64,000 nt of DNA from Lysobacter sp036697405 (GTDB lineage: Bacteria; Pseudomonadota; Gammaproteobacteria; Xanthomonadales; Xanthomonadaceae). Shown piece by piece: positions 8,991-16,817 of this stretch. The stretch's first letter is position 1. Every line of letters begins with the position of its first letter. The translations under genes were made by a program, and so were the position numbers. The DNA lies in contig NZ_JBAHWA010000008.1 in NCBI RefSeq assembly GCF_036697405.1, positions 124,001 to 188,000 of the forward strand. The letters run 5' to 3'. Under the pieces are notes generated by a model. It saw only the letters and a list, made by a program, of their open reading frames with translations, made no database searches and was not told where the DNA came from.

Positions 8991-10073
8991 ATGACCGATC
9001 CCGACGCCATCCAATCCCGCTCTTCCTCCTGGCGCGTAGGCCGTAGCGCGGCCTGGGCCGCGCTTGCGGGCGCCTGGGCAGCGCTGTGCCTGTCGCTGCC
9101 GCGGCTGGGCTATGCGCTGCTCGACGAGCCGGTGCGCTCGCAGGCGCTGGCGCTGATGGACATGACCGGCCTTGCGCTGGCGCGGCATCTGTCGCTGTCG
9201 GGATTGGCTCCGTGGCTGACGCTGGCGCTGACCGCCTTCATCGCGGCCGGCGTCCTTGCTTTGGTGTGGCAGCTCGTGCTGCGCTGGCTTGATCGCGACA
9301 TGAGCGCACGCGCCGCGTTGCGTTGGAGCCTGCGGACGCTGCCGATGCTGGTGCTGTGGAGCATCGGACTCGTGGTTGTGCTCGGCACGGCTGCCCTGGT
9401 GTCGGACCACTTGCTGTTGGAAGGGCTGCCGTCCGGCTACGCCTGGAGCGTCATGTTGCTGCCATTGCCCTACCTGCTGTCGTTGCCGCTGTTCTGCCTG
9501 CGTCGCGAACTGGTCGGTCGCGCATCGCCACCGCTGGTCTGGCGACCGGGCTGGCCGGGCTGGCCGGTGATCGCCACGACCGTGGCGATCTGCTTCTTGA
9601 CGGTGATGGCGATGCACGCAGAAGCCGCCTTGGTATCGGCGCTGCCGGCGCTGGCGTGGCCGGCTGCGGTGGCAGACTGGCTGTTGCAATCGGTCTTGCT
9701 GACGATCGTGCTTCTGTTGTGGTTGCGGCGCTCGCGCTGGCGACGCTTACCGGCGGATGCGGGCGACGCACTACGCTGGATCCGTCTGCGACGCACGCTC
9801 GCGGTGCAGTGGCTGGGTTACGGCCTGATCTTCCTGCTGCTCGCCCCACCGCTGCTCGCCATCGCCCTGGACGCGACCTCCTTCATGCCCACGATCGCCT
9901 CGATATCCGACACGCATCAACTTGCTCGACCCTCGGCACTTACGATCTGGGCCGGCTTCGCCGACTGGGTAACCCAGTACTGGTGGGTCGTCCTGGGCCT
10001 GCTGATCCCGTGGTTCGGCCTGAGCGCCTGCGCGCGCAGCCTGCTGCAGGTAGAGGATGCGCCGGCGGAGTGA
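8991..10073 (+). CDS. Multi-pass membrane protein of unknown function
   Basis: The 360-residue product has about eight hydrophobic segments of membrane-spanning length and no motif that I recognise. I start it at the ATG at 8991 (MTDPDAIQSRSSSWRVG) because a TATCGT hexamer lies 7 bases before it and the 22 residues possible upstream (frame from 8925) look non-coding. Arg-rich loops lie between helices 4-5 and 5-6. Its sequence uses more TTG and other A/T-containing codons than its neighbours. It is followed 65 bases later by a small secreted-protein gene. Function unknown. Confidence 0.75.
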   Translation: MTDPDAIQSRSSSWRVGRSAAWAALAGAWAALCLSLPRLGYALLDEPVRSQALALMDMTGLALARHLSLSGLAPWLTLALTAFIAAGVLALVWQLVLRWLDRDMSARAALRWSLRTLPMLVLWSIGLVVVLGTAALVSDHLLLEGLPSGYAWSVMLLPLPYLLSLPLFCLRRELVGRASPPLVWRPGWPGWPVIATTVAICFLTVMAMHAEAALVSALPALAWPAAVADWLLQSVLLTIVLLLWLRRSRWRRLPADAGDALRWIRLRRTLAVQWLGYGLIFLLLAPPLLAIALDATSFMPTIASISDTHQLARPSALTIWAGFADWVTQYWWVVLGLLIPWFGLSACARSLLQVEDAPAE

Positions 10074-10138
10074 ACGGATACGTAAACAGGTACGAACATC
10101 GCGGTGCTAGCATCGCCCGCAATCAGGAAGGAACCGCC

Positions 10139-10822
10139 ATGAAGCCCAGCCTCCGTCGCGCCGCGCTCGCCGTCCTCTTGCTCGCCCCCGCCCTGGCCGC
10201 GGCCCAGGACGGCCGCGCCGCCAAGCCCGGCTATCAGGAGCAGGTCGCGCTGCGCAACTTCACCACCTCGCTGATGCGCGAGTCCATCGTCGCCGAGTGC
10301 CGGGCCAGGAACTACGCCGGCATCGACCGCCTGGAGGCCGCCTATGCGGAATGGCGCAAGCCGCGCGAGGTGTCCATCGCCACCGGCCAGGTCGCCGCGC
10401 TGAGCCGCTATCCGGACCTGGGCGGCAATGCGGCCGCGCAGCGCAGCAACTTCCGCCAGCAGTTCGACAAGAGCTTGAAGCCGGGCATCGTGGCCGACCC
10501 CGGCCAGGCCTGTTCGGCCGCGCTGTCGACCTTCGCCAGCGGCCTGCCGGTCCCGTTCAGCGGCGACACCCGCACTTCGCAGGAGCTGCGCTTCGACATC
10601 TACAAGCAGGCCATCGTCGCCGGCAGCGCCGCCAACGGCTGCGCGGACTTCGACGCCATCGAAGGCAGCGTGCTGGAAAGCTCCAAGACCGATACCGGCG
10701 CCACCGAGCGCTGGCTGCTCAAGGGCTGCGGCCAGGAGGTCGCGCTGACGGTGAAGCACCAGCCCGCCGCGAACGGCGGTTCGGACTTCACCATCGCCGT
10801 GACGCCCGCGACCGGGCCCTGA
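10139..10822 (+). CDS. Secreted protein of unknown function
   Basis: A 227-residue product with a signal peptide (MKPSLRRAALAVLLLAPALAAAQ) and a polar mature part containing five cysteines. AGGAAGGA precedes the ATG at the right distance. No family motif is recognised; the short domain near the C-terminus (ERWLLKGCGQEVALTVKHQP) could be a beta-rich fold. It is probably periplasmic. It lies between a membrane protein and hemF, each apparently with its own promoter. Confidence 0.75.
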   Translation: MKPSLRRAALAVLLLAPALAAAQDGRAAKPGYQEQVALRNFTTSLMRESIVAECRARNYAGIDRLEAAYAEWRKPREVSIATGQVAALSRYPDLGGNAAAQRSNFRQQFDKSLKPGIVADPGQACSAALSTFASGLPVPFSGDTRTSQELRFDIYKQAIVAGSAANGCADFDAIEGSVLESSKTDTGATERWLLKGCGQEVALTVKHQPAANGGSDFTIAVTPATGP

Positions 10823-10849
10823 GGCCTGCCGCCGCGTATCGGCGGCGCC

Positions 10850-10877
10850 CTGGCAGGCGCGCGCGGCCCGGTAGAAT
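10850..10877 (+). promoter_or_regulatory. Candidate hemF promoter
   Basis: CTGGCA (10850-10855) and TAGAAT (10872-10877) are spaced by 16 bases. The -10 ends 7 bases before the hemF ATG, so transcription would begin at or next to the start codon. Confidence 0.5.
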
Positions 10878-10884
10878 GTGCGCC

Positions 10885-11784
10885 ATGAACGATTTCGACC
10901 GCGTACGCGACTATCTCACCGGCCTGCAGGACCGCATCTGCGCCGCCATCGAACAGGCCGACGGCGGCGCGCGCTTCGCCGAGGACATATGGCAGCGCGC
11001 CGAAGGCGGCGGCGGACGCACCCGCGTCCTGCGCGGCGGCCGGGTGTTCGAACAGGCCGGGATCGGCTTCTCCGACGTCTCCGGCACCCAGCTGCCGCCG
11101 TCGGCGAGCGCGGCGCGGCCGGAGCTGGCGGGCGCGTCCTGGCGCGCGGTCGGGGTGTCGCTGGTGTTTCATCCGCACAACCCCTATCTGCCCACCACCC
11201 ACGCCAACGTGCGCCACTTCCGCGCGATGCGCGAGGGCGAGACCGTGGCCTGGTGGTTCGGCGGCGGCTTCGATCTGACCCCGTTCTATCCCTTCGACGA
11301 AGACGTGCTTCACTGGCACCGCACCGCGCGCGCGCTGTGCGAGCCCTACGGCGGCGAGCAGCGCTACGCCGCGCACAAGCGCTGGTGCGACGACTATTTC
11401 TTCCTCAAGCACCGCAACGAGACCCGCGGCGTCGGCGGCTTGTTCTTCGACGATCTGCACGAGGACTTCGAGCGCGATTTCGCCTATCAGCGCGCGGTCG
11501 GCGACGGCTTCCTCGAGGCCTACCTGCCGCTGGTCGAGCGCCGCCGCGACACGCCCTACGGCGAGCGCGAGCGCCAGTTCCAGCTCTACCGGCGCGGGCG
11601 CTACGTCGAGTTCAACCTGGTCCTGGACCGCGGCACCCTGTTCGGCCTGCAATCGGGCGGTCGCACCGAGTCGATCCTGATGAGCCTGCCGCCGCTGGCG
11701 CGCTGGGAATACGGCTACACACCCGAAGCCGGCAGCGAAGAAGCCAGACTGGCCGAGTACCTGGTGCCGCGCGACTGGCTTTGA
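10885..11784 (+). CDS. hemF: Oxygen-dependent coproporphyrinogen III oxidase
   Basis: The 299-residue protein has the full HemF signature: GGGGRTRVLRGGRVFEQAG, VFHPHNPYLPTTHANVR, WWFGGGFDLTPFYPF, HKRWCDDYFFLKHR and the C-terminal YVEFNLVLDRGTLFGLQSGG. It converts coproporphyrinogen III to protoporphyrinogen IX with oxygen in the cytoplasm during heme synthesis. Its length is that of the family. A TAGAAT box lies directly upstream with no room for a ribosome site, suggesting a leaderless message. hemB lies about 49 kb away at 59632, so the heme genes are not clustered. Confidence 0.97.
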   Translation: MNDFDRVRDYLTGLQDRICAAIEQADGGARFAEDIWQRAEGGGGRTRVLRGGRVFEQAGIGFSDVSGTQLPPSASAARPELAGASWRAVGVSLVFHPHNPYLPTTHANVRHFRAMREGETVAWWFGGGFDLTPFYPFDEDVLHWHRTARALCEPYGGEQRYAAHKRWCDDYFFLKHRNETRGVGGLFFDDLHEDFERDFAYQRAVGDGFLEAYLPLVERRRDTPYGERERQFQLYRRGRYVEFNLVLDRGTLFGLQSGGRTESILMSLPPLARWEYGYTPEAGSEEARLAEYLVPRDWL

Positions 11785-11802
11785 AGCAGCAGCGAGTAGC
11801 AG

Positions 11803-11857
11803 AGTGAGGAGTGAGGAGTGAGCGAAAGCCGCTCTTACTCACTACTCACTTCTCACT
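11803..11857. repeat. 20-bp imperfect inverted repeat in convergent gap
   Basis: Arms 11803-11822 and 11838-11857 pair at 18 of 20 positions around a 15-base loop; the left arm itself contains tandem GAGTGAG units. It fills the gap between the convergent hemF and DUF421 genes and reaches the DUF421 stop codon, so it may serve as a two-way transcription barrier. Confidence 0.6.
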
Positions 11858-12351
11858 CACCGCAGGGGAGCGTGCCCCTTCTCGCGGCTGAGGATGGTGA
11901 TGTGGCCGTTGGTCTCCAGCATCGCCAGGCCGATCTCGTCGACCTCGGCGCAGTCGTTCTCGCGCATGGCCTTATGGAAATCGGCGCGGCTGACCAGCTC
12001 GCGCCGCAGCACCTCGCGATAGACGTGGCCGTCGCGCGCCAGCACCACCGGCACGCCTTCCAGCGCGCGCTCGGCGCGGTCGCTGCGCGAGGCCACGTAG
12101 CCCACGCCCCAGTTCAACAGCATCAGGGTCGCGGCCAGGATCAGGCCGCCGCCGACGCTGGTGTCGGTGCCCAGCAGGGCGTTCTGCACCGCGTTGCCCA
12201 ACAGTACGATCAGCAGCATGTCGAACGAGGTGAACTGCCCCATCGTGCGCTTGCCCGAGGCGCGGATCATCAACAACAGCACGAAGTACACGACGCAGGC
12301 GCGCAGCACGTAATGCCACCACGGCATCGACAGATCGAAGGCGTCGGACAT
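11857..12351 (-). CDS. DUF421 (YetF-type) membrane protein
   Basis: The 164-residue product starts MSDAFDLSMPWWHYVLRA and has three N-terminal helices followed by a soluble region containing GVPVVLARDGHVYREVLRRE and an EVDEIGLAMLETNGHITIL end. These match the DUF421/YetF family of membrane proteins with a small cytoplasmic mixed alpha/beta domain; the biochemical role is not established. The ATG at 12351 is preferred over the longer frame (to 12507) because homology begins here. It lies downstream of polA and of the candidate small RNA, whose terminator isolates it. Confidence 0.85.
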   Translation of the reverse strand: MSDAFDLSMPWWHYVLRACVVYFVLLLMIRASGKRTMGQFTSFDMLLIVLLGNAVQNALLGTDTSVGGGLILAATLMLLNWGVGYVASRSDRAERALEGVPVVLARDGHVYREVLRRELVSRADFHKAMRENDCAEVDEIGLAMLETNGHITILSREKGHAPLR

Positions 12352-12502
12352 GCAAGCACTCCTGCTGGGCGGTGGTGGCGTTAGCGGGGATTGTGGCCGA
12401 GCGGCACGCGCCGCGCGTATGGGCCACGAGCGGGCCGGTGTCGCCAAGAAGCAGGAAGGGTGCCTGCCGCCATCCGGAATGCGGCCGCGGCGGTTTTGGC
12501 GA

Positions 12503-12630
12503 CACAAATAAAAAGCCCCGCAGGCAGGGGGGGCCGGCGGGGCTGGTGGAGCGGGGCCTGGGGAGGGGCCTTCGCTCCGGGATCACTCCAGGGGAGGGAG
12601 AGATCAGCGACAGACGTTGCATCTGTCGCG
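12503..12630 (-). ncRNA. Candidate sX13-like small RNA with C-rich loops
   Basis: On the minus strand downstream of polA four consecutive stem-loops can be drawn. Stem 1 pairs 12622-12629 with 12607-12614 (8 perfect bp, loop of 7). Stem 2 spans 12581-12605 (9 positions with one U-U mismatch, loop CUCCCCU). Stem 3 spans 12548-12578 (GGAGCG/CGCUCC then GGCC/GGCC, loop CCUCCCCA). Stem 4 is an intrinsic terminator with a C-run in its loop. An AT-rich TCATATA box lies just upstream (12634-12640). Length (about 125 nt), C-rich loops and the polA-flanking position match what I recall of Xanthomonas sX13, and parallel Spot 42 of E. coli and ErsA of Pseudomonas, also found beside polA. The structure is seen; the homology and function are inferred. 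Confidence 0.72.
12505..12544 (-). terminator. Intrinsic terminator downstream of polA and the candidate small RNA
   Basis: An 8-bp perfect stem (12537-12544 with 12514-12521) is followed on the minus strand by UUUUUAUUU. It is the clearest Rho-independent terminator in the window. Confidence 0.85.
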
Positions 12631-12743
12631 ACCTATATGACCACCTGGCACATGGATAGTTCGTGAAGATCGAAGTTAATAATTTGTTGGATTCAGGACC
12701 GATTCATTCTGCCAAACCCAGCAACGACGGGCTTTCCCGATTA

Positions 12744-15512
12744 TTAATGCGCTTCGTCCCAATTATCGCCGACCCCGCTGTCGACGACGAGCGGCACCCT
12801 CAGCTCGGCCGCCGCGGACATCATCCCCCCGGCCTGGGCGATCAGGGTGTCGACGAAGCCGGCCTGGGTCTCGAACACCAGTTCGTCGTGCACCTGCAGG
12901 ATCATCCGGGCCTGGCCGCCCTGCCCGGCCAGCCAGGCGTCGATGGCGATCATGGCGCGCTTGATGATGTCGGCCGCGGTGCCCTGCATCGGCGCGTTGA
13001 TCGCGGCGCGCTCGGCGCCCGCGCGCAGGCCCTGGTTGGAGGCCTTGATGTTCTCCAGGTACAGACGGCGCCCGAACACGGTCTCGACGTAGCCGCGCTC
13101 GCGCGCTTCCTGGCGGGTGCGCTCCATGAAGTCGCGCACGCCCGGGTAGCGGCTGAAGTACAGGGCGATGTAGTCCTGGGCCTCGCCGCGGCCAATGCCG
13201 AGCTGGCGCGCCAGGCCGAAGGCGCTCATGCCGTACATGAGGCCGAAGTTGATCGCCTTGGCGGCGCGGCGCTCGTTGCCGCTGACCTCGTCCATGGGCT
13301 TGCCGAACACCTCCGCCGCGGTCGCGCGGTGGATGTCGGCACCTGAGGCGAACGCGCGCAGCAGGCCTTCGTCCTCGGACAGGTGGGCCATGATGCGCAG
13401 TTCGATCTGCGAATAGTCGCAAGCGACCAGCTTGCAGCCTTGCGGGGCGACGAAGGCGCGGCGGATGCGGCGGCCGTCCTCGGTGCGGATCGGAATGTTC
13501 TGCAGGTTGGGGTCGCTGGACGCCAGCCGCCCGGTGGCCGCGCCGGCCTGGTGGTAGCTGGTGTGGACGCGGCCGGTGTCGGGATTGACGATCTCCGACA
13601 GCTTGTCGGTGTAGGTGCTGCGCAGCTTCGCCAGGCCGCGGTACTCCAGGATGATGCGCGGCAGCTCGTGCTGGTCGGCGATCGCCTCCAGCGCCTCTTC
13701 GTTGGTGCTGGGCTGGCCGGTGGGCGTCTTGATCAACGCCGGCAGCTTGAGCTCGTCGAACAGCAGGGCCTGCAACTGCTTGGGCGAATCCAGGTTGAAG
13801 GTGCGCCCGGCCAGCTCGGTGGCTTTCTGCTGGGCGGCGAGCATGCGCTTGCCCAGGTCCTGCGATTGCCGGCGCAACTCGTCGGCGTCGATCATCACGC
13901 CGTTGGCCTCGATGCGCTCCAGCACCGGCACCAGCGGGATCTCGATCTCGCGGTAGACGCGCTCCAGCGCGGGCTCGGCCGCCAGCCGGGCGCCCAACAC
14001 GCGGTGCAGGCGCAGGGTCACGTCGGCGTCCTCGGCGGCGTAGCGGGTGGCGTCGTCCAGCGCGACCTGCGAGAACGAGATCGCCTTGGCGCCCTTGCCG
14101 GTCACGTCGGCGTACTTGACGGTGTCGTAGCCCAGATAGCGCTTGGCCAGCGAATCCATGTCGTGGCGGCTGGCGGTGGCGTTGTAGACGAAGCTCTCCA
14201 GCATGGTGTCGTCGGCATAGCCGGCGACGTCGATGCCGTGGCGGCGCAGCACGTGCAGGTCGTACTTGCCGTGCTGGCCGAGTTTGCGCCGGGCCGGGTC
14301 GGCGAACACCGGGCGCAGCGCGTCGCGCACCGCATCCAGCGCCAGCTGCGCGGGCACGCCCGGGTAATCGTGACCGACCGGGACGTACCAGGCGCGGCCG
14401 GGCTCGATCGCGAAGCTCAGGCCGACCAGGCGCGCGCGCATCGGGTCCAGCGAATCGGTCTCGCAATCGAAGGCGAATTCGCCGGCGCCGCGCAGCGCGG
14501 CGACCAGGGCCTCGAGCTGGGCCGGCTCGACGACGGTCTCGTACTCGCCCTTGACCGCGAGCGCGGCGTCGGGCGCTTCCGCGGACGCGGACGAGCGCGC
14601 ATGCCCGGCCGCGGTCGCGCGCAGGCCGGCACGGTCGGCGGCGAGTTCGTTCTCGGCGCTGCCGGCGCCGCCTTCCAGCTCGCGCAGGGCCTGCTTGAAG
14701 CCGTAACGCGCGTACAGCCGGCGCAGGTCCTCGGCGTGGCGCTCGCGCAGCGCCAGTTCGGCCGGGCCGCGCTCCAGGCTCACGTCGGTCTTGATCGTCG
14801 CCAGCTGGCGGTTCAGCGGCAGGCGCGGCAGCGCGGTGCGCAGGTTCTCGCCGATCTTGCCCTTGATCTGGTCGGCGTGCGCGATCACCCCGTCCAGGCT
14901 GTCGTACTCGGCCAGCCACTTGGCCGCGGTCTTGGGGCCGCACTTCTCGACGCCGGGGATGTTGTCGACGCTGTCGCCCATCAGCGACAGCAGGTCGATC
15001 ACCTGGTTGGGGCGCACGCCGAACTTGGCGATCACGCTGTCGTCGGAATCCATGCGGCTGCCGGTCATGGTGTTGACCAGGGCCACGCCCGGGCGCACCA
15101 GCTGGGCGAAGTCCTTGTCGCCGGTGGAGATGGTGACGTCGATGCCGTCGCCGGCGGCGCGCAGCGCCAGGGTGCCGATCACGTCGTCGGCCTCGACGCC
15201 GTCGATGCGCAGGATCGGAATGCCCAGGGCCTCGACGATCTCGCACATCGGCAGCACCTGCGCGCGCAGGTCCTCGGGCATCGGCGGGCGATTGGCCTTG
15301 TACTGCGGGTCCAGATCGTCGCGGAAGGTCTTGCCGGGCGCGTCGACCACGAAGGCCACGTAGTCCGGGCGTTCGTTCAAGGTCGCGCGCAGCATGTTGA
15401 CCACGCCGAACAGGGCGCCGGTGGGTTCGCCGGCGTCGTTGCTCAGCGGCGGCAAGGCATGGAAGGCGCGGTAGAGATAGCTGGAGCCATCGATCAGGAC
15501 GAGTCTTTTCAT
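12744..15512 (-). CDS. polA: DNA polymerase I
   Basis: The 922-residue product has all three PolA parts: an N-terminal 5'-3' exonuclease (MKRLVLIDGSSYLYRAFHA, with GVEADDVIGTLA and STGDKDFAQLV), a 3'-5' proofreading domain (FDCETDSLDPMRARLVGLSF) and a family A polymerase domain (DYSQIELRIMAHLS, the O-helix RRAAKAINFGLMYGMSAFGL, and VHDELVFE near the end). It fills gaps after repair and Okazaki processing. The ATG at 15512 is the homologous start; the upstream frame to 15620 is not conserved in kind. TAGAAT at 15520-15525 ends 7 bases before the ATG, pointing to a leaderless message. A DUF2782 lipoprotein gene diverges from it, as in other gammaproteobacteria. Confidence 0.97.
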   Translation of the reverse strand: MKRLVLIDGSSYLYRAFHALPPLSNDAGEPTGALFGVVNMLRATLNERPDYVAFVVDAPGKTFRDDLDPQYKANRPPMPEDLRAQVLPMCEIVEALGIPILRIDGVEADDVIGTLALRAAGDGIDVTISTGDKDFAQLVRPGVALVNTMTGSRMDSDDSVIAKFGVRPNQVIDLLSLMGDSVDNIPGVEKCGPKTAAKWLAEYDSLDGVIAHADQIKGKIGENLRTALPRLPLNRQLATIKTDVSLERGPAELALRERHAEDLRRLYARYGFKQALRELEGGAGSAENELAADRAGLRATAAGHARSSASAEAPDAALAVKGEYETVVEPAQLEALVAALRGAGEFAFDCETDSLDPMRARLVGLSFAIEPGRAWYVPVGHDYPGVPAQLALDAVRDALRPVFADPARRKLGQHGKYDLHVLRRHGIDVAGYADDTMLESFVYNATASRHDMDSLAKRYLGYDTVKYADVTGKGAKAISFSQVALDDATRYAAEDADVTLRLHRVLGARLAAEPALERVYREIEIPLVPVLERIEANGVMIDADELRRQSQDLGKRMLAAQQKATELAGRTFNLDSPKQLQALLFDELKLPALIKTPTGQPSTNEEALEAIADQHELPRIILEYRGLAKLRSTYTDKLSEIVNPDTGRVHTSYHQAGAATGRLASSDPNLQNIPIRTEDGRRIRRAFVAPQGCKLVACDYSQIELRIMAHLSEDEGLLRAFASGADIHRATAAEVFGKPMDEVSGNERRAAKAINFGLMYGMSAFGLARQLGIGRGEAQDYIALYFSRYPGVRDFMERTRQEARERGYVETVFGRRLYLENIKASNQGLRAGAERAAINAPMQGTAADIIKRAMIAIDAWLAGQGGQARMILQVHDELVFETQAGFVDTLIAQAGGMMSAAAELRVPLVVDSGVGDNWDEAH

Positions 15513-15519
15513 GCGGGCG

Positions 15520-15525
15520 ATTCTA
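15520..15525 (-). promoter_or_regulatory. -10 element of polA
   Basis: TAGAAT on the minus strand lies 7 bases before the polA ATG, leaving no 5' untranslated region. No convincing -35 is seen. Confidence 0.45.
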
Positions 15526-15642
15526 CGCCCGCCGGTCGCGCCTGCCGCGAATGCTGAGGCTGACGTCGGAAAGGAGCGCGGAAATCCTCGTTTCGTGGCG
15601 ATCCGGATTGCATCCCACAACCCCGCCTTCCTCCGGAAGGCC

Positions 15643-15663
15643 GCCCCCTTAACGTAAGGGGGC
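15643..15663. repeat. 9-bp perfect hairpin in the polA/DUF2782 divergent region
   Basis: Arms 15643-15651 and 15655-15663 pair around loop ACG. It lies between two divergent genes, so it is not positioned as a terminator for either; it may be a regulatory or dispersed palindrome. Confidence 0.5.
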
Positions 15664-15740
15664 TCTTGTTCCGCTGCTTCGATGCGGCCGCTTCACGGGC
15701 CCCGGGGGTATGCTGACGGCCTGGATTCCGGAGAACCGCC

Positions 15741-16040
15741 ATGCGCACCCTCACCGCATCGCTCGCCCTGTTGCTGCTCGCTCCCCTGGCCGGCTGCGCC
15801 ACGATGGGCGGCGGCGACCCCACCGCAGACCTGAGCAATCCCGAGGTCACCCGCCGCGCCACCCAGGACGGCGACAGCGTCGAAGAATACCGCGTCGCCG
15901 GCCAGCTGCGCGTGGTCAAGATCACGCCGTTGCGCGGGCCGGTCTACTACCTGGTCGACAGCGACGGCGACGGTACCCTGGACAGCAGCAAGGGCGAAGG
16001 CCCGATCTCGCCGGTGCAGTACAAGCTCTTCAGCTGGTAA
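15741..16040 (+). CDS. DUF2782 family lipoprotein
   Basis: The 99-residue product has a lipoprotein signal peptide with lipobox ending LAGC (Cys19). The mature part matches DUF2782: PEVTRRATQDGDSVEEYRV followed by VVKITPLRGPVYYLVDSDGDGT. The family is small, gammaproteobacterial and typically found beside polA, as here; its role is unknown. GGAG sits well placed before the ATG and TATGCT lies further upstream as a possible -10. Confidence 0.85.
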   Translation: MRTLTASLALLLLAPLAGCATMGGGDPTADLSNPEVTRRATQDGDSVEEYRVAGQLRVVKITPLRGPVYYLVDSDGDGTLDSSKGEGPISPVQYKLFSW

Positions 16041-16054
16041 GGACCGACGCGCCC

Positions 16055-16492
16055 ATGTCCGAACACACGATCCGCGTCCTGCGCGGCGAAGACGAGTTGC
16101 GCGCGGTCTGGCCGCTGGTGTCGCAGCTGCGGCCCGAATTCGACGAGGAGCGTTTCCTCGCCCAGATCCAGCGCCAGATCGCCCAGGGTTGCCGGGTCAG
16201 CGTGCTGTTCGACGCCGGCGGCACGCCGCGCGCGTTCGCGTGCTGGCGGGTGATGGAGATGCTCGCGGTCGGCCTGCACGTCTACGTCGACGATCTGGTC
16301 ACCGACCAGACCGTGCGCAGCCGCGGCCATGGCAAGGCCATGCTGGATTGGCTCAAGGCCGAGGCCCGGCGCCTGGGCTGCGCGCGCCTGCAGCTGGATT
16401 CGGGCACCCAGCGCCGCGACGCGCATGCCTTCTATCTGCGCGAAGGGCTGCGCATCGAGGCTTTCCATTTCGGGATCGCGCTGGGCGAATAG
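16055..16492 (+). CDS. GNAT-family N-acetyltransferase
   Basis: The 145-residue product shows the GNAT acetyl-CoA site (VRSRGHGKAMLDWLKAEA, the R-x-x-G-x-G type) after the VYVDDLVTD strand, and the C-terminal AHAFYLREGLRIEAFHF strand typical of the fold. It should transfer an acetyl group to an amine; the substrate is unknown. It follows the DUF2782 gene by 14 bases and may be co-transcribed. Confidence 0.88.
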   Translation: MSEHTIRVLRGEDELRAVWPLVSQLRPEFDEERFLAQIQRQIAQGCRVSVLFDAGGTPRAFACWRVMEMLAVGLHVYVDDLVTDQTVRSRGHGKAMLDWLKAEARRLGCARLQLDSGTQRRDAHAFYLREGLRIEAFHFGIALGE

Positions 16493-16817
16493 TCCCGTCG
16501 CGATGCGACTCGTCGCGCGCGCGCATGCCGGCTCCGGCGCATCGATGCAGGGGCGCGCAAGCCCACCTGCTCAAGCCGATTGCAAGTTGGCTGCCGCCTT
16601 TCCGTGCCGGCGGCGCGGGTTCCGGCCGCGCCCGCGCGGGCCGCGTTGCCGTTCGTCGCGGTCTTGATGCCGTTCTGGAATGGCGCGCACAAACGGCTTT
16701 GCCTCATCGGCCCTTTTGGCCCGGGCGCTTGCGTTAAACCTAGCGTGCCGGCGTGGAACCGGTCGCGCCGGTCCGGCCTAGAAGGCCGGTTCCGATGTCC
16801 AACATGGAGGTTTACCG
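16493..16817. other. Gene-free stretch upstream of the metzincin gene
   Basis: No protein-like frame is seen. The right part holds a GC palindrome, CCGGCCTAGAAGGCCGG, with wider GGAACCGG/CCGGTTCC arms, just before the GGAGG ribosome site of the following gene. It could be a regulatory hairpin in the leader; no -35/-10 pair is clear. Confidence 0.5.

Noticed and set aside
12560..12660. Riboswitch leader for a plus-strand gene
   Set aside because: No plus-strand gene follows; the stems and T-run fit a minus-strand small RNA instead.
12663..13346. Plus-strand frame beginning beside the candidate small RNA
   Set aside because: It is mainly antisense to the conserved polymerase domain of polA.
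15643..15663. Terminator hairpin
   Set aside because: No gene ends here; both flanking genes start and run away from it, so I list it only as a hairpin.
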